62,500 bases of DNA, from the NCBI RefSeq assembly GCF_964340395.1, contig NC_135565.1:18877209-18939708 (forward strand). The letters are read 5' to 3'. Under the pieces are notes generated by a model. The model made no database searches. It was not told where the DNA came from and worked only from the letters and a program-made list of their open reading frames with translations. Shown here in pieces: positions 27,801-39,308 of this stretch. The position numbers and the translations under genes are program-made. Origin of the DNA: Glandiceps talaboti (Eukaryota; Hemichordata; Enteropneusta; Spengelidae). Positions within the stretch are counted from its first letter, which is position 1, and each line of letters starts with the position of its first letter.

Positions 27801-29460
27801 TAAGCCGTGTACTGGTGTGGAAATTCCTAAGAAGACATCAACTTATTTAAATGATGAAATGTGTAATTATAGTATTTCCCTGTGAATGCCAAGAGCTGAT
27901 GTCGTTGAGGAGAAACGACGTTGGTATGGAAACAGAGGACACGGTAATGGACGGTATTTGACGGGGGTGGGGGATGGGGGGTGGGGTGTACAGTCACATA
28001 GTATTTGATGAGTAGTTTGTATAATAACACACTATCATTTCATTTCAAACCACAGAAAAATTCCAAAGTAACAAAAATGAAATTTAAGTTACAGGAAAAA
28101 TTGTCAAAATATGATGGATCGCTGATTGCAATTTTTTTAATTATACACCTTAAACTGTTGATAATTTTTTTTTTCACTGATGGCAATGAACGGTGGAGGG
28201 GGGGGGGGAGGTACACACAACACGTGTGAAGAAACCGGGGTACCGTCCCACTTTATATTAGTACATAGTATGTTTGGTCCTCACATATACTCGATTGTCT
28301 ATTGAATTGTCGTGCAATCCCAATTTAGTAATTAAAATAGAATTTTATGTACGCTCCTACCAATATTTCACAGACACCTACATACCACGTTACATCTGTA
28401 TATTCGATATTTATAACTGTATACATAAAATTAAATATAAAGTTTATTATTACAGTTTGGTACACGTCTCACCGCCTACAAGTAATTGACGGTGTATTGA
28501 CAAAATCAAAGTTCTTACACCATAATTAGGCTTCTAGACTTGAGATGGATTGGATTGCTATGGTTACTAATGGATTCTAAATAAGAAGTCCGGGGTATCT
28601 AAAATACCCCCATTATTTCCCTCAAACCACTGTGAGTGTACTACCTACATGACAACCTAGTGATGTCGGGTCGTGACCTCCAACTAAAGTCGTGATCTGT
28701 GTCATTTGTATTTCGACAACTTCGAGTGCACTGTCCAAAATAGAAGAGTAATTCTTGGTAACAGCGATTGGCTTCTAAGAAAATGTAGACCCAGCATGGA
28801 AGTAAAACGGAAGGGGAATATATGGGAAACAGGTTGGGAATTCGAAGGTGTCCTGATAACGACCAACATTGTGAATTCAGGAGATATTTACCATAGCTTC
28901 TCCTGACCTGTTGCTCATGAAAATATGTTTTCTATACATCTATAGGCTCTTAAATGTACATGACAGGTGTACAAATTTGAAATGTTGTTCATGTAAAATG
29001 AGAAAGGGCAAATTCTCAATGTTATAACTGCAACTGTCAAATCAGAATTAGGTACCTAGGTACCCTGTATTGTCCATTGTGAGAAGATCGTGATGGCTGA
29101 CATAGAGTGGTCACGTCTACATGCGTGGAATTTGCAAATTGCTGGTTTGAGACTCGACGCTCCACTGGGCAAGATTTGAATCCCAGCTGTATGTATATTT
29201 GGGGCCCTGGTATGACAGAGTCAGAGGTTTCAATGTGAATGCTTTCTTCTGCGTTTACAGAGCGAGACTGCAATGGATTGTGATTGGTGTGAAACGTCAT
29301 TTTTTTCAAAGTATGTAGACAGCTGTGTCTTGGTGTATTTATGGAGCTATCACTCCTTACTTCTCGACTGTAACATTTGTACTCGAATTTTTCTGTTTTA
29401 AGTTTGGTCGCAAGTAGAGAAAAAGTCGCAAAACAGCGTCAGGTTCAGAGAGAGCCAGTT
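24860..29460. other. Long non-coding stretch, no gene recognised
   Basis: No exon with recognisable protein content was found. The stretch contains a perfect DR1 motif at 25,332-25,344. The open frames are short and unremarkable. Confidence 0.45.
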
Positions 29461-29465
29461 TATAT

Positions 29466-29888
29466 ATTTCAGTTCACAGTCACTTGTGAGCTAATATTCT
29501 ATTCCTAGGATGGTGATATTCTAGTCTAGGTTGATACACAGTCACTTGTGAGATAATATTCTATTCCTAGGATGGTAACATTCTAGTCTAGGATGATACA
29601 CAGTCACTTGTGGGCTAATATTCTATTCCAGGGTGGTAACATTCTAGTCTAGGATGATACACAGTCACTTGTGGGCTAATATTCTATTCCAGGGTGGTGA
29701 TATTCTAGTCTAGAATGATCATAATACAAAATAATGACGTTATATTAGGTATTTACGATATTTAAAAAATACCGTTACCGGTTATTAAATATGATAGTAA
29801 ATACTTAATATAACGTTGTATTATGGTCATCCTAGAATATTACCATCTTGGAATAGAATATTAGCTCACAAGTGACTATGATTTCAGT
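29466..29888. mobile_element. Foldback/MITE-like DNA transposon with 7-8-bp target-site duplication
   Basis: The left end carries four tandem copies of a 61-62-bp arm starting at 29,477, 29,539, 29,601 and 29,662. The right end (about 29,818-29,880) carries one copy in inverted orientation. The ends read TCACAGTCACTTGTGAGC on the left and, reverse-complemented, CATAGTCACTTGTGAGC on the right. Between the arms a second imperfect palindrome (about 29,722-29,820) makes the whole element fold back. ATTTCAGT flanks both sides (29,466-29,473 and 29,881-29,888), the direct repeat expected of an hAT- or P-like insertion. No transposase is encoded, so it would be non-autonomous. Amplification of only the left arm is unusual. 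Confidence 0.8.
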
Positions 29889-29889
29889 A

Positions 29890-31320
29890 GCTCGACAGAC
29901 AATTCTATTTACTCGTTTACTGATTCGATGATATATGGTTGTTAGTTACATCGTTACTGATTTCTGACACAGACAATGATTTCGTCGAATTCCTTGTCTG
30001 TGTTCAACGTTTCTGACCGATAAAAAATGGGTAGCAAGTAACCAATCTTCGTGGTGTATCGTTGTTGAAAGGAAGCGTTACTCTTTTTCCCAACGTATCA
30101 TTAATAAAATATTAATATGCAATTCAATATTTGTAGGAAAGGAACTCGTGCCTCGGAATTATGTTAGGCTCGTGCTATTACACGGAAGTGATTTTAAAAT
30201 GAGAAAGTCTAAATCTGACTTTTTTTGTTGTTTAGTGACCTCTTGACCTATCAGGTAAAACCACATACTTGAATGTTTTAATGGCGGGACTCAATGAACC
30301 GAAGTTTTGTTGTATTAATGCACAAGTGATGTATGTTGCTGAAACCATAGTCTGGTTGCCAACTGTGGTTGCTAACCACTTATAGTATAGTTGAGAGTGA
30401 AGGTATATAACGATACTGTATAGGAACTAGTAAGACTACTGAAAGCACAAAGGAATCCGTGACAGTGTAATGTTAAGAAGTTGTCATTGTGTTCATTACC
30501 TGTCAGAAGGTCACGCAAGGTCAATACATGTATTTACAACCTATAGAATATATGGCGTGGCGCCTACTCCCAATATATGGCCATATCCATTTCAAGACGC
30601 CTTGTGTCTTTCCTTGAAAAGTTTGGCAACCCGTCTATGGATTACTCGACCTGCGCAGACTCTGTTTTATTTGAAGGAAGTGTTGTGTAGATGAATACAC
30701 CAAGGCCCCTCTTACCCCCACCCCACCTCCCCCAACCCAATAATGACGAGACAGAGTTTTGAATGATGATTTATTTCAACCATAACCATTTTTCATTTTT
30801 AATTTTATTTACACTTCACCTGTTTATGTTTATGGTGAAATATGATATACGAATACTGAATCATATACTACTTGTTTCAAACTGTGCACATATTGAAAAT
30901 TCTTCATATTGTTATAATGTATGTGATATATAGAAACATAGAGACAAACCAATCAGTACTATTCCAAACAGAGTTTGCCTCCTTAGCTGAGAGAATTGTG
31001 AATGACATATTTGACCTTGCCATTATCACTGAAAGATATTGTGCACCAGGAGTACCACTATCATGATGACATAAAAAACATATTATAGTGACGTTGAACC
31101 ATCACTGAAAACATGAACCCTGTCGTTTATATATGTACCCTAACGCTTGTTTCTTTGCGGATTGCACTTATTAAGTGATTTATTCTTCAGTAAAATATTG
31201 TGAATTCGTAAACGTTAACTTGATATACAACCTGCGAAAAAACACCAGTGTGTTTGGTTGCTCGTGGTAAGAAGGAATGAGGCAAGTTCCATGCAGCGAC
31301 ACATATATACAATGTATGCT
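29890..31320. other. Non-coding, no gene recognised
   Basis: Nothing with a supported coding signal or splice pairing is visible. Confidence 0.45.
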
Positions 31321-31324
31321 ACTT

Positions 31325-31600
31325 CTTAATAATTAGAGAGAGAAAAATACTAACATCGCGCGAAAATTGTGAAGTCTTGCAAGAAATTGTGGATGCGGAA
31401 ACTGACATCAACTTTAAAAAAACGGTTCTTCCAGTCTGTAATGGCTGTACATCTTAGACAGAGACCATATGGAAAACATAACTACCTGAACTAGACCTGG
31501 CAATTTGCATATGAAAAAGAAATCTACCTAATACCAACCTATTCTAAAATTGAGCGTAATCGGAATCACGGATTTTTTTTTGTTAGGCCTGAGCTATACA
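31325..31600. repeat. Dispersed repeat, copy A
   Basis: This stretch matches 39,533-39,880 over much of its length; shared blocks include ATGGCT(G/T)TACATCT and CCTATTCTAAAATTGAGC. Its right end carries TTAGGCCTGAGCT, which appears inverted at the left end of the other copy, suggesting terminal inverted repeats. No protein is encoded. Confidence 0.6.
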
Positions 31601-32889
31601 CAATTCGTTTGTTTTCATTATTTTCATGATTGATCGTTACTATTAATCTAAATTTTAAAAGATACAGTATCAACTGTCAGTATACATATTACTAGTAATT
31701 CGATTCTGACGCACCTATACAACCACGTCTGAGCGCATGCGTGCACGCACGTGAGTTTTTCAGAGTTTTTCCGTTGTAACGAAATACAGACATTTGGGAC
31801 ACGTGGTCTTTCTGAGATTGTTGTTTTCCCTGTCTACAGACTCAAAATACAATAACGTTATGGCTTGAATATATTTCCCCTACTTGTATCTCAAAATCTT
31901 TTGTCAAAATGTTTGCCGCATAGTATAGCGTGTATTGGTACATTTGCAGTCGCAGGATTCGTGCGATATTTTCCTTCTATTAAAAGGAAGCAAATGATAC
32001 GCGTCCCTGTGGGCATAAACACACCAACCAGTGCAACTGCACAAAGATATTAACACAGGACACACTCACAAATATACTAACAGGCACTATACACTATTAG
32101 ACACATTATCCTGGTTCGTAAAAGAAAAATCCAGCCACACTTTAATACTTCTGCCTTTAGCACACTTTTTTATTATTGCTATCAACTTAGATATCATTTA
32201 GGGTGATAAAACAGAACATTGGTAAAGTACTCAACTATCATGAATCTTGTAAATAAAGAAGCTCTACTGCACTTCACATGTGTTCAACACCCGGGATTTT
32301 CCCGCAAGGGTTTATGGGGAAACCCTTTAATGATGACGTCATTTTATTCCAATCTCATTATCTTGGCAACGTTTGTTTTTGCTCAGACAACCAAATTGTT
32401 TGGGAGGTATGACTTTTTTTTACAGCGGGGCAATTTAAGACCACCACATTATTCCGGAGGTATGAGGTTTTGTTACAGAGGGGCTATTTAATCACCCAAA
32501 TCATCGTCTGTAAGTTGAGGGCAGTAAACTCAATACAAGTTGTACTAAAAGCAGTAATATTTTTGACAGGACTTTTCTTTAAATTATGCCCCTTCCTTAG
32601 AATACTTTTTTGAAAATTGTATTGTGTACATCACGAATAACATTTCCGTCACATATAACATTGTGTGGAAATTGGCTGCTATCCATTGCCACTTCCCATG
32701 GATTTTCCATGTGTTAATGCCAGGAAGGATTAGAATAACTTGGCATTGACATATCGGGAAACTCGGTAGCTTCTCAGAAACGAAGACTGATCAGTCTGGT
32801 ATGATGTTGGTATTGCTGTACAATAAAAGTGGAGACGCCCATTACCCTCCCGACCAAAATTTTCAGCTCCGACATCTAAATAATAAAAA

Positions 32890-32929
32890 TAAGGGCGAGC
32901 GAAAATATTGTTATTTTCGCTCGCCCTTA
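32890..32929. repeat. Perfect 18-bp hairpin with TTGT loop
   Basis: The arms 32,890-32,907 and 32,912-32,929 are perfectly complementary (core AAGGGCGAGCGAAAATA) around a 4-nt loop. The arm is far more GC-rich than the flanks. It may be a transposon remnant or a structured transcript; no gene surrounds it. Confidence 0.8.
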
Positions 32930-33342
32930 ATATATTGTGGAACAGCGCCTCTATGGCAAGAATAAGCAAGTATCTGGACTGTCGACGTCATCTACAGTCA
33001 CGGCGGCGGCGACGACACTTGTTCACGAACAGAGCATTTCCTTTAGTGATGAACGTTTTTAAGGGGGGGGGCTTCGAACATGCCAATTGTGTAGAGAAAC
33101 TGAGGAAGCCAATAAAAAGAAGATAGTTGTTATGAAAAAAGTAATGAGAAACATTTTTAAATTAAAAATTAGGGCCCCCATATATCAACTTGAACCCAGC
33201 ACTTTCTTGTTTTACCGTAGCGGACCACATATACATCGCTGTCGGCAAGGACAACTAGATTTGACCGTAACGTTAACTACGCCATCTATCGTTAGTAGAT
33301 ATTGTACTGGTGAAGTGTGAGTGCATGAGTACGTGCCTACTC

Positions 33343-33343
<1 letters not shown>

Positions 33344-33382
<39 letters not shown>

Positions 33383-33384
33383 GC
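33344..33384. repeat. (CTGT)n microsatellite
   Basis: About ten uninterrupted TCTG tetramers, followed by CCTG variants. Confidence 0.95.
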
Positions 33385-33554
33385 CTGCCTTAGAGGTCGA
33401 TAAATTCAACATCCAATTTCTTGTTCGCAGAAATCGTTCAAAATAATATAATACGTAACATCACACTACATGCATATCCTCTCAAACTACTTTCTTAGAA
33501 ATATATGAAACTAGATATCTCGTGATGCAGACTAGCTGGAACATCAAATCATGC

Positions 33555-33634
33555 AAGTGAGTGAGTGAGTGAGTGAGTGAGTGAGTGAGTGAGTGAGTGA
33601 GTGAGTGAGTGAGTGAGAGTGAGTGAGTGTGTGT

Positions 33635-33681
<47 letters not shown>

Positions 33682-33705
33682 TGTGTGTGTGTGTGTGTGC
33701 GTGGA
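33555..33705. repeat. (GTGA)n then (GT)n compound microsatellite
   Basis: GTGA tetramers to about 33,627 are followed by GT dinucleotides with two TAT interruptions. No gene overlaps. Confidence 0.95.
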
Positions 33706-34189
33706 TGGATAGGATGGGGTAGTTGCTGGGGACTCAACTTTATAGTTGACCGCATGGGGGCGTGATCCACAGTCACTGTGTCCCAGTGACGTCTAATAAA
33801 TACCATGTCATGATATGTACGTATACGTTGTATGCCTAATAAAAATGGAACACCGTTGTATATCTAACGGTGTGTTTTAACATATTGCATAATTTTTACA
33901 AGTGACCCCTTTCAACCTTAGGCCTGTGACAGGTCACGTTCTATGTCAGCATCATGCAATTTTTTTTATTTTGAAATGAAGCAGACTTATATAGCCAGTA
34001 ACACTCATTTCCACATTTCCACAGTGTACCTAGTACCTTCTGTGGTACGCTTATACAGACGAAGGGATCCATTGCATATAGCTTTAATTTTGCCGGTTTT
34101 CTTAATGAAGCAATCGAGGATATCGCTTAGCGGGTACAATGTGTAGGAGGTGTCTTTTTCTGGGAATTTCTCAGAATACGCGTGTAAGC

Positions 34190-34489
34190 ACTACATACAT
34201 ACATGCATGCATACACACACACATACACACATACATACATACATACATACATACATACATACATACATACATACATACATACATACATACATACATACAT
34301 ACATACATACATGCACACACATACACATACATACATACATACATACATACATACATACATACATACATACATACATACATACATACATACATACATACAT
34401 ACATACACACACACATACATACATACATACATACATACATACATACATACATACATACATACATACATACATACATACATACATACATA
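34190..34489. repeat. (CATA)n microsatellite
   Basis: Around 300 bp of ACAT tetramers with a few CACA and CATG interruptions. The His-Thr-Tyr-Ile and Met-Tyr-Val-Cys frames on both strands are artefacts. Confidence 0.95.
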
Positions 34490-34949
34490 GCCCACATTTG
34501 TCAAATTCTGGCTGACTCTGTAACTTGCAATTGTTTTTACCATTCACAAATCTAGATATATTGAATAATTGATTATGAAATAACACATTCTGTCGCTGTA
34601 TTAAACTGAAATGTAGGTTACAACAATATCTACTTTCTTATACCTCCTGCATTCAAGACTAGTGAAATATAGAATGTGTAGTACTAGTGGACAATGTCTA
34701 TGAATTTACCAAAAATAGTTTGTTTGCGGTGAATCAAAGTAAATGAAGATCATTGAATAAAGTGGTCTCATTATAGCACAAATTCTTGGTGGGTAGCCTG
34801 ACACTGGTGGCGTACGTCATGATAAGGTTGTCCCACTATAGACGTTTATGTATGAACTATGTATTTGGGGGTAAACTAAGGTCACGGAAGTTTAACCTAT
34901 TGTGTACATTGTGTTGCTGTCGACTATTTAATGTGTGTGTTCTCTCCAG

Positions 34950-35120
34950 TGCGTAAAATGCAGAACCCATCGAAGGAAGAAAGTGAATCCAAACGTAAAG
35001 AGTATGTGTATCAGGGTGTGAGGTTCCCAAGGAGGAATGTTCCAATCACCGTTCTTGACGCCATGAAGACATTTGAAGTGCGACCAGACGAAATCTGGCT
35101 ATTAACATACCCTAAATCAG
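34950..35120 (+). CDS. Cytosolic sulfotransferase (SULT-like), N-terminal exon
   Basis: Cytosolic sulfotransferases transfer sulfonate from PAPS to hydroxyl or amine groups of small molecules. From the ATG at 34,958 the exon encodes about 54 residues ending in the PAPS 5'-phosphosulfate-binding loop TYPKSG, preceded by GVRFPRRNVPITVLDAMKTF, the usual SULT N-terminus. The ATG is preceded by a plausible acceptor (tctctccag, ending at 34,949), so it may follow a 5'UTR intron. The donor gtgggg at 35,121 leaves one base of the next codon (phase 1), cutting the loop before its usual Thr-Thr-Trp. The next recognisable SULT exon at 36,842 starts in phase 0, so these two cannot be joined directly. Confidence 0.85.
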
Positions 35121-35994
35121 GTGGGGTGACGTATTTTCATCGTAAACCACGTATGGAAATTTAAAGAACACTTGAATCGTGTTTGGATTGTCAAATTACT
35201 TCACACAGACACATTGTGTTAATACTCGCGTAGTGTGTACAGTCACTTAAAAGTTAAATGCACATTGGGATGGATTTCTTCGAAATTCGGAATTTATAAA
35301 ATCTCATCAAACATTGCTATATGGAAGGGTGCTTCCGGTCCTTTTGAAAACAATAGAAGAAATGGGGGGGGGGGGGTCACCATCCTCTTTTCTAAGAAAT
35401 CGTTAATCTTGTATTTCCATAGATTTAACACAGTATTCGACGGCCATATTGGATTTGGTGGCCATATTGGATGGCGGCCATATTGGATTCTGAAATGGTT
35501 ACTTTTGATATCACTTTGACCTCTATTTCAAAGATTTGTGCGACGACCCTTTCTTGATTTTAACTGAGTTGGAATTTTCTTGAACAATGTTTAAAAAGTT
35601 TATTTCCGAGCATTTGACGATAAAAACTGAACGACAGTAGGGAGCCCTCCACGACGCTCTAAGGAGAGGGATCTTTATAACTTGTTGCTTGACACTTGTA
35701 CAGCGCCACCAACGACGAATCTTTTAGTCTTCAGCTCTGGTCTTCAGAAAATGTCAGTATAGACAAAAAGATCAGCCGTTGTGGGCGCTCTTCTAATCCA
35801 TTCCACGAAGAGGAGGGATGATAAGGACGTTTTCGGCGATGGATTTTACAATCTATCTACAGCATTGTGAGTACATCGATCGATGTTACATCAACGATGT
35901 CCGAGTGAATTCATTCAAAAACAATTTCACTTATAGGTTTAGAAGTCGATTTCCAGATGAAAAACCGTGAATACAATAGTATAATAAAATTCTG

Positions 35995-35996
<2 letters not shown>

Positions 35997-36055
<59 letters not shown>
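35997..36055. repeat. (TCTG)n microsatellite
   Basis: Around fourteen TCTG tetramers inside the SULT gap. Confidence 0.95.
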
Positions 36056-36057
<2 letters not shown>

Positions 36058-36322
36058 GTTCACCCAGAGGACCAGAGACATCATAAATGAATGCAAATAT
36101 ATCTTCGACTAATTCCGCACCTCATCAGGCTTTGAACTGAATGACAATGTTTTGTCATATTTATGGATATCACAATATGTATAGAAGGTATTAAATATCA
36201 TTATATGCTATCACGTAGCGAGACCACCGATAAAGTAAAAGCGCGAGGCAAGTTAGTGTTCACTGTACTGGCTCTGTTTGATAAAACCATGCAGAAACCA
36301 ATGAGAAACTACACATTACACT

Positions 36323-36681
36323 TTAAAGTGACCATATGGTGAGGATTGGATATTTATTTTGGATTTTTAATTTATATAATATTTTTTATCATGGTTTTCT
36401 ACTTGAAAAGTCAACGTGAAACAACATTGACCAAGTCTGTGTGTGTAACTCAATACATTGCAAAAAGCTAAAAAATGTGTAAAATGTTTGCTATTGCACG
36501 TACAATTACAAACTTTTTTTTTCATAATGGCAATTTGTTAATCTTTTGCACTGTATTGGGTTCCAAACAAAGACTTGGAATATGTTGTTTCACGTTGATT
36601 TTTTCAAGTAGGAAGCCATGATAATATTATTATATAAATTAAAAGTCCCAAATGAATACCCCATCCATATGGCCGCTTTAA
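36323..36681. mobile_element. TTAA-flanked palindromic MITE, copy 1
   Basis: The element (36,327-36,677) begins AGTGACCATATGG and ends in its near-exact inverse. The two halves are complementary along most of the length, so the 351-bp element folds into one long hairpin. TTAA lies immediately outside each end (36,323-36,326 and 36,678-36,681), as expected for a transposase that inserts at TTAA. Homologous copies lie at 49,380-49,700 and 52,544-52,908. No protein is encoded. Confidence 0.85.
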
Positions 36682-36841
36682 ATTTGTTATATGTTGCTGC
36701 ATGATTGCATCAAACAGAGAGAGTGAACAGTAATCTGCAATGCGCTGTCTTTTGCATTATTATCTTTCATATTATGATTGAAGTGTTAATCCATTGTCAT
36801 TTAAATATATCTTTAATCAATTGATTTTAACATATTTACAG

Positions 36842-37019
36842 AATCCGGAACTCGCAGTACGGAAGATAGCTGAGTTGTTTGGGTATAATTTGTGTGATGA
36901 CACGATCAAAGAAATTTGCGAAGAAACTGAAGCCGTCAAAAATCGAAAAGTTCAACCACTTGACCTTCAACTCAAGGAACTAGTAATTGACCAAAAGGAT
37001 TCCCCATTAGTCAGGAAAG
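36842..37019 (+). CDS. SULT-like, penultimate exon
   Basis: The acceptor ttttaacatatttacag precedes an in-frame start NPELAVRKIAELFGYNL. This is the conserved SULT helix after the YEDxK motif, in which successive residues support the PAPS-binding fold. It runs on to SPLVRKG, the start of the C-terminal PAPS-binding signature RKGxxGxWK. The donor gtagaa at 37,020 interrupts the Gly codon after one base (phase 1), matching the next exon. About 59 residues are encoded. The region just beyond the donor is a G-rich run and not coding. Confidence 0.85.
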
Positions 37020-37329
37020 GTAGAATACAATACACTGCCTGGGGAGGTGGGGGTGGGGGTGGAGGTGGGTGGGTGGGGTATTTTGTATTTTGATAACTTA
37101 TTTTCACTGGTGTTACACCGTAGAATGACAGAATACTGATCGTGTCTTCAAAAAGTGCACATTATTTCATTTTGGATGAATACTGTGTATATTGGTCGTA
37201 TAAATCGAGGCTACACTGTCATTAATATTGGTCAAACTATTCGCTATTTTCATAGTGACATTCTTCACCAAGCAGCATATAGTGTCGTACAGTACAGTGA
37301 TAAATAGTGACAGTGTCTTTGCTATGATG

Positions 37330-37500
37330 CACGCATGCTGGCACCCACGCACGCACAGCTAGACACAGACAGACAAACTAGATAGACACAGATACAGACA
37401 CAGACACAGACATAGACACAGAGGCGTGTGCGCACCATACATATATACACATATACCATAATACTAGTACACACGTGTACACACACACACATACACACAT
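37330..37500. repeat. Mixed CA-rich simple sequence
   Basis: Short ACGC, ACAGATAG and ACAC runs in the last SULT intron. The open frames across them are low-complexity artefacts. Confidence 0.8.
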
Positions 37501-37569
37501 ATATAATGCTACCATACTGTAGACAATATAACAAAACAAAGGTGATGTCATATTTTATTATCTATTTAG

Positions 37570-37685
37570 GTAAAGTTGGCAGTTGGAAGAACCAGTTTAC
37601 GGTAGCCCAAAACGAGGAACTTGACACGTGGTACAATGACGTCATCAGTGGCAGTGGATTGACCTTTGACTTTGATGGACAGTAA
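37570..37685 (+). CDS. SULT-like, C-terminal exon
   Basis: The acceptor atctatttag opens an exon whose first two bases complete the split Gly codon. It reads KVGSWKNQFTVAQNEELD and ends with FDFDGQ and a TAA stop. RKGKVGSWK spans the junction and is the sulfotransferase signature contacting the 3'-phosphate of PAPS; the usual Asp after the second Gly is Ser here. Together the three exons give about 150 residues against the usual 280-300, so the preserved ends flank a missing middle. ATTAAA overlaps the stop (37,685-37,690) and could serve as a polyadenylation signal. Confidence 0.9.
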
Positions 37686-38189
37686 TTAAAGCTCAGCTTG
37701 ATAAATATTTGGTGTTTATAATTTTATAATATACATGTATATGCGATCTAATTTAATATGACAATATCTCTACAAACTCAAGTTCGATAGTAAAATGACC
37801 AACGGAAGAAGAGAGACTCGGTCCTTTAGATATATTTGACTTATAACACTTCAGACAATTACAGATACATATATGATCTGAACTTATGGAACAGATTAAA
37901 GGAAACATTTTTTTAACAGAAAAGGAAGGAATGCGACTTAATTTGATTCTTAATTCAAGAGTACAGTACCGAGACGAAAATATACACCCCCAAAAAAATA
38001 TTCCACCCCACGTTTTTTCTCTGTTTATCCCCGAAGTCGAAAGCAAGAGATGTATTTCACTGTTATTTCAAACTATCATGTTTTTCGCTTTATTTTACAA
38101 GCAGCAGTAAATAAGAATTAACAGTTTGTTTTTACTAAAAAAAACAAAAAACAACAACAACAAAAACAAAAACAAAACTGGCCTAAACT

Positions 38190-38365
38190 TGTACAACACA
38201 ACACAGCACAACGCAACGCAATACAACACAGCACAACGCAACACAATACAACACAACACAACACAACACAACACAACGCAACACAACACAACACAACACA
38301 ACACAGCGCAGCACAGCACACCGCAGCACAACAGCACAGCACATACATATACAAACAGCACAACA
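38190..38365. repeat. ACAAC/ACACA pentanucleotide satellite beside tRNA-Met
   Basis: Pentamers of ACACA and ACGCA are followed by a unique segment with TTTGACACTCAT and then a tRNA-Met. The same order (pentamer array, unique segment, tRNA) is found at 61,650-62,447. Confidence 0.9.
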
Positions 38366-38627
38366 CAAAACAATACAACATTAAACACGATATTATTTGG
38401 ATGAAACTCGTCGCATTTCATTTGACACTCATCTAGATAACAAATAAATCATATTATAAGTGGATGTCCCGTTATCTGAAAAGAGAGACATATAGTTTAC
38501 TATTAAACAATGTAATGCAAACAATGAGTTGTATAAATAAGTACATTCATATAAATATATCTTGGTCACAAACTAATTATTTTAATTATACAAACAGATT
38601 TGTTGTTGAAACTGTCAAAATAATCAG

Positions 38628-38700
38628 TGCCCCGTGTGAGGATCGAACTCACGACCTTCAGATTATGAGACTGACGCGCTGCCTACTGCGCTAACGAGGC
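38628..38700 (-). tRNA. tRNA-Met (elongator, anticodon CAT)
   Basis: Read on the minus strand this is a 73-nt tRNA starting GCCTCGTTAGCGCAGTAGG and ending CACACGGGGCA. The acceptor stem GCCTCGT/ACGGGGC pairs with one T-G wobble, and the anticodon loop reads CTCATAA. The A box (TTAGCGCAGTAGG) and B box (AGTTCGATCC) are intact, and an AAAA on the plus strand at 38,617-38,620 provides a pol III terminator. It matches the standard metazoan elongator tRNA-Met. Confidence 0.97.
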
Positions 38701-38960
38701 TGCTGGTTGTTTTCATAGAAGTAAGTAGTACATTTATGTACTTTGAACATCGTACAGACATAAAAATGATAGTTACAGAAACAGTATATATCACCTGTAC
38801 ACAAATCAACAGTATATACTATCTATCTTCAGTTGATATCAGTAATCAGGTATTTTGGAAATTTCAGAGTATCAGTCCAACTATAATATTGAGCGGGTCC
38901 CAGGTGTTATATTCGGAAACAGTTTTTTTACCGGTCCTTTCCACTGTCTCTATTCACTTT

Positions 38961-39010
38961 TAGTACCCTGAGGAAGGTCTTCTGTGTAAGACCGAAACGT
39001 CGGAAAAATA
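38961..39010 (+). ncRNA. Hammerhead-ribozyme-like motif of a retroelement tail
   Basis: CTGAGGA (38,968-38,974) is followed by a 6-bp hairpin GGTCTT/AAGACC (38,976-38,981 with 38,988-38,993, loop CTGTGT) and then GAAACGTC (38,994-39,001). That order, CUGANGA, stem II, GAAA, then a tiny palindromic ACGU stem III before a GUC cleavage triplet, is the layout of the hammerhead motifs known from Penelope-like elements. One extra A sits between the core and stem II, and stem I is weak, so this may be a degenerate copy. No reverse transcriptase was found nearby. Confidence 0.45.
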
Positions 39011-39238
39011 AAGAATTTTAACTTTGGAAACTGGTCTCTTGGTTTTATTCCTAAACAATCAGGTATGCTTGATAATCTGGACTCTCAAAGTTCAATTCTG
39101 ACTGAAAACAGAGACACATAGTTTAAACAATTTGAACCAAACAACGAGTAGTGTAACAAATTCAGATATCTTGGTCACAAACTAATTATTTTAATTGTAC
39201 AAACAGTGATTTGTTGTTGAACCTGTCAAAATATTAAG

Positions 39239-39308
39239 TGCCCCGTGTGAGGATCGAACTCACGACCTTCAGATTATGAGACTGACGCGCTACATGCGCT
39301 AACGAGGC
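39239..39308 (-). pseudogene. tRNA-Met pseudogene with damaged D-loop
   Basis: Identical to the tRNA-Met at 38,628-38,700 over most of its length, with the same anticodon loop and acceptor stem, but 70 nt rather than 73. The D-loop reads GCGCATGTAGCGC instead of GCGCAGTAGGCAGCGC, so the conserved GG that contacts the T-loop and part of the pol III A box are lost. The flanking 100 bp is also homologous to that of the intact copy, so it arose by duplication of the cassette. Confidence 0.85.

Larger units (their letters stand above)
35121..36841 (+). other. Gap between SULT exons; central exons not found
   Basis: About 1.7 kb separates the first and the next recognisable sulfotransferase exon. 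I read the plus strand and found no exon for the missing centre of the protein: no substrate-site catalytic His region, no 3'-phosphate-binding RNPKD-like motif. The stretch holds a G run near 35,364, a block with three copies of GGCCATATTGGAT (about 35,441-35,487), a TCTG microsatellite and a TTAA-flanked MITE. Either the exons were deleted or they are missing from this assembly. Confidence 0.6.

Noticed and set aside
35441-35487. GGCCATATTGGAT repeats as CArG or YY1 sites
   Set aside because: The A/T core is one base short of a CArG box, and the repeats look like a small tandem duplication; no support for regulation.
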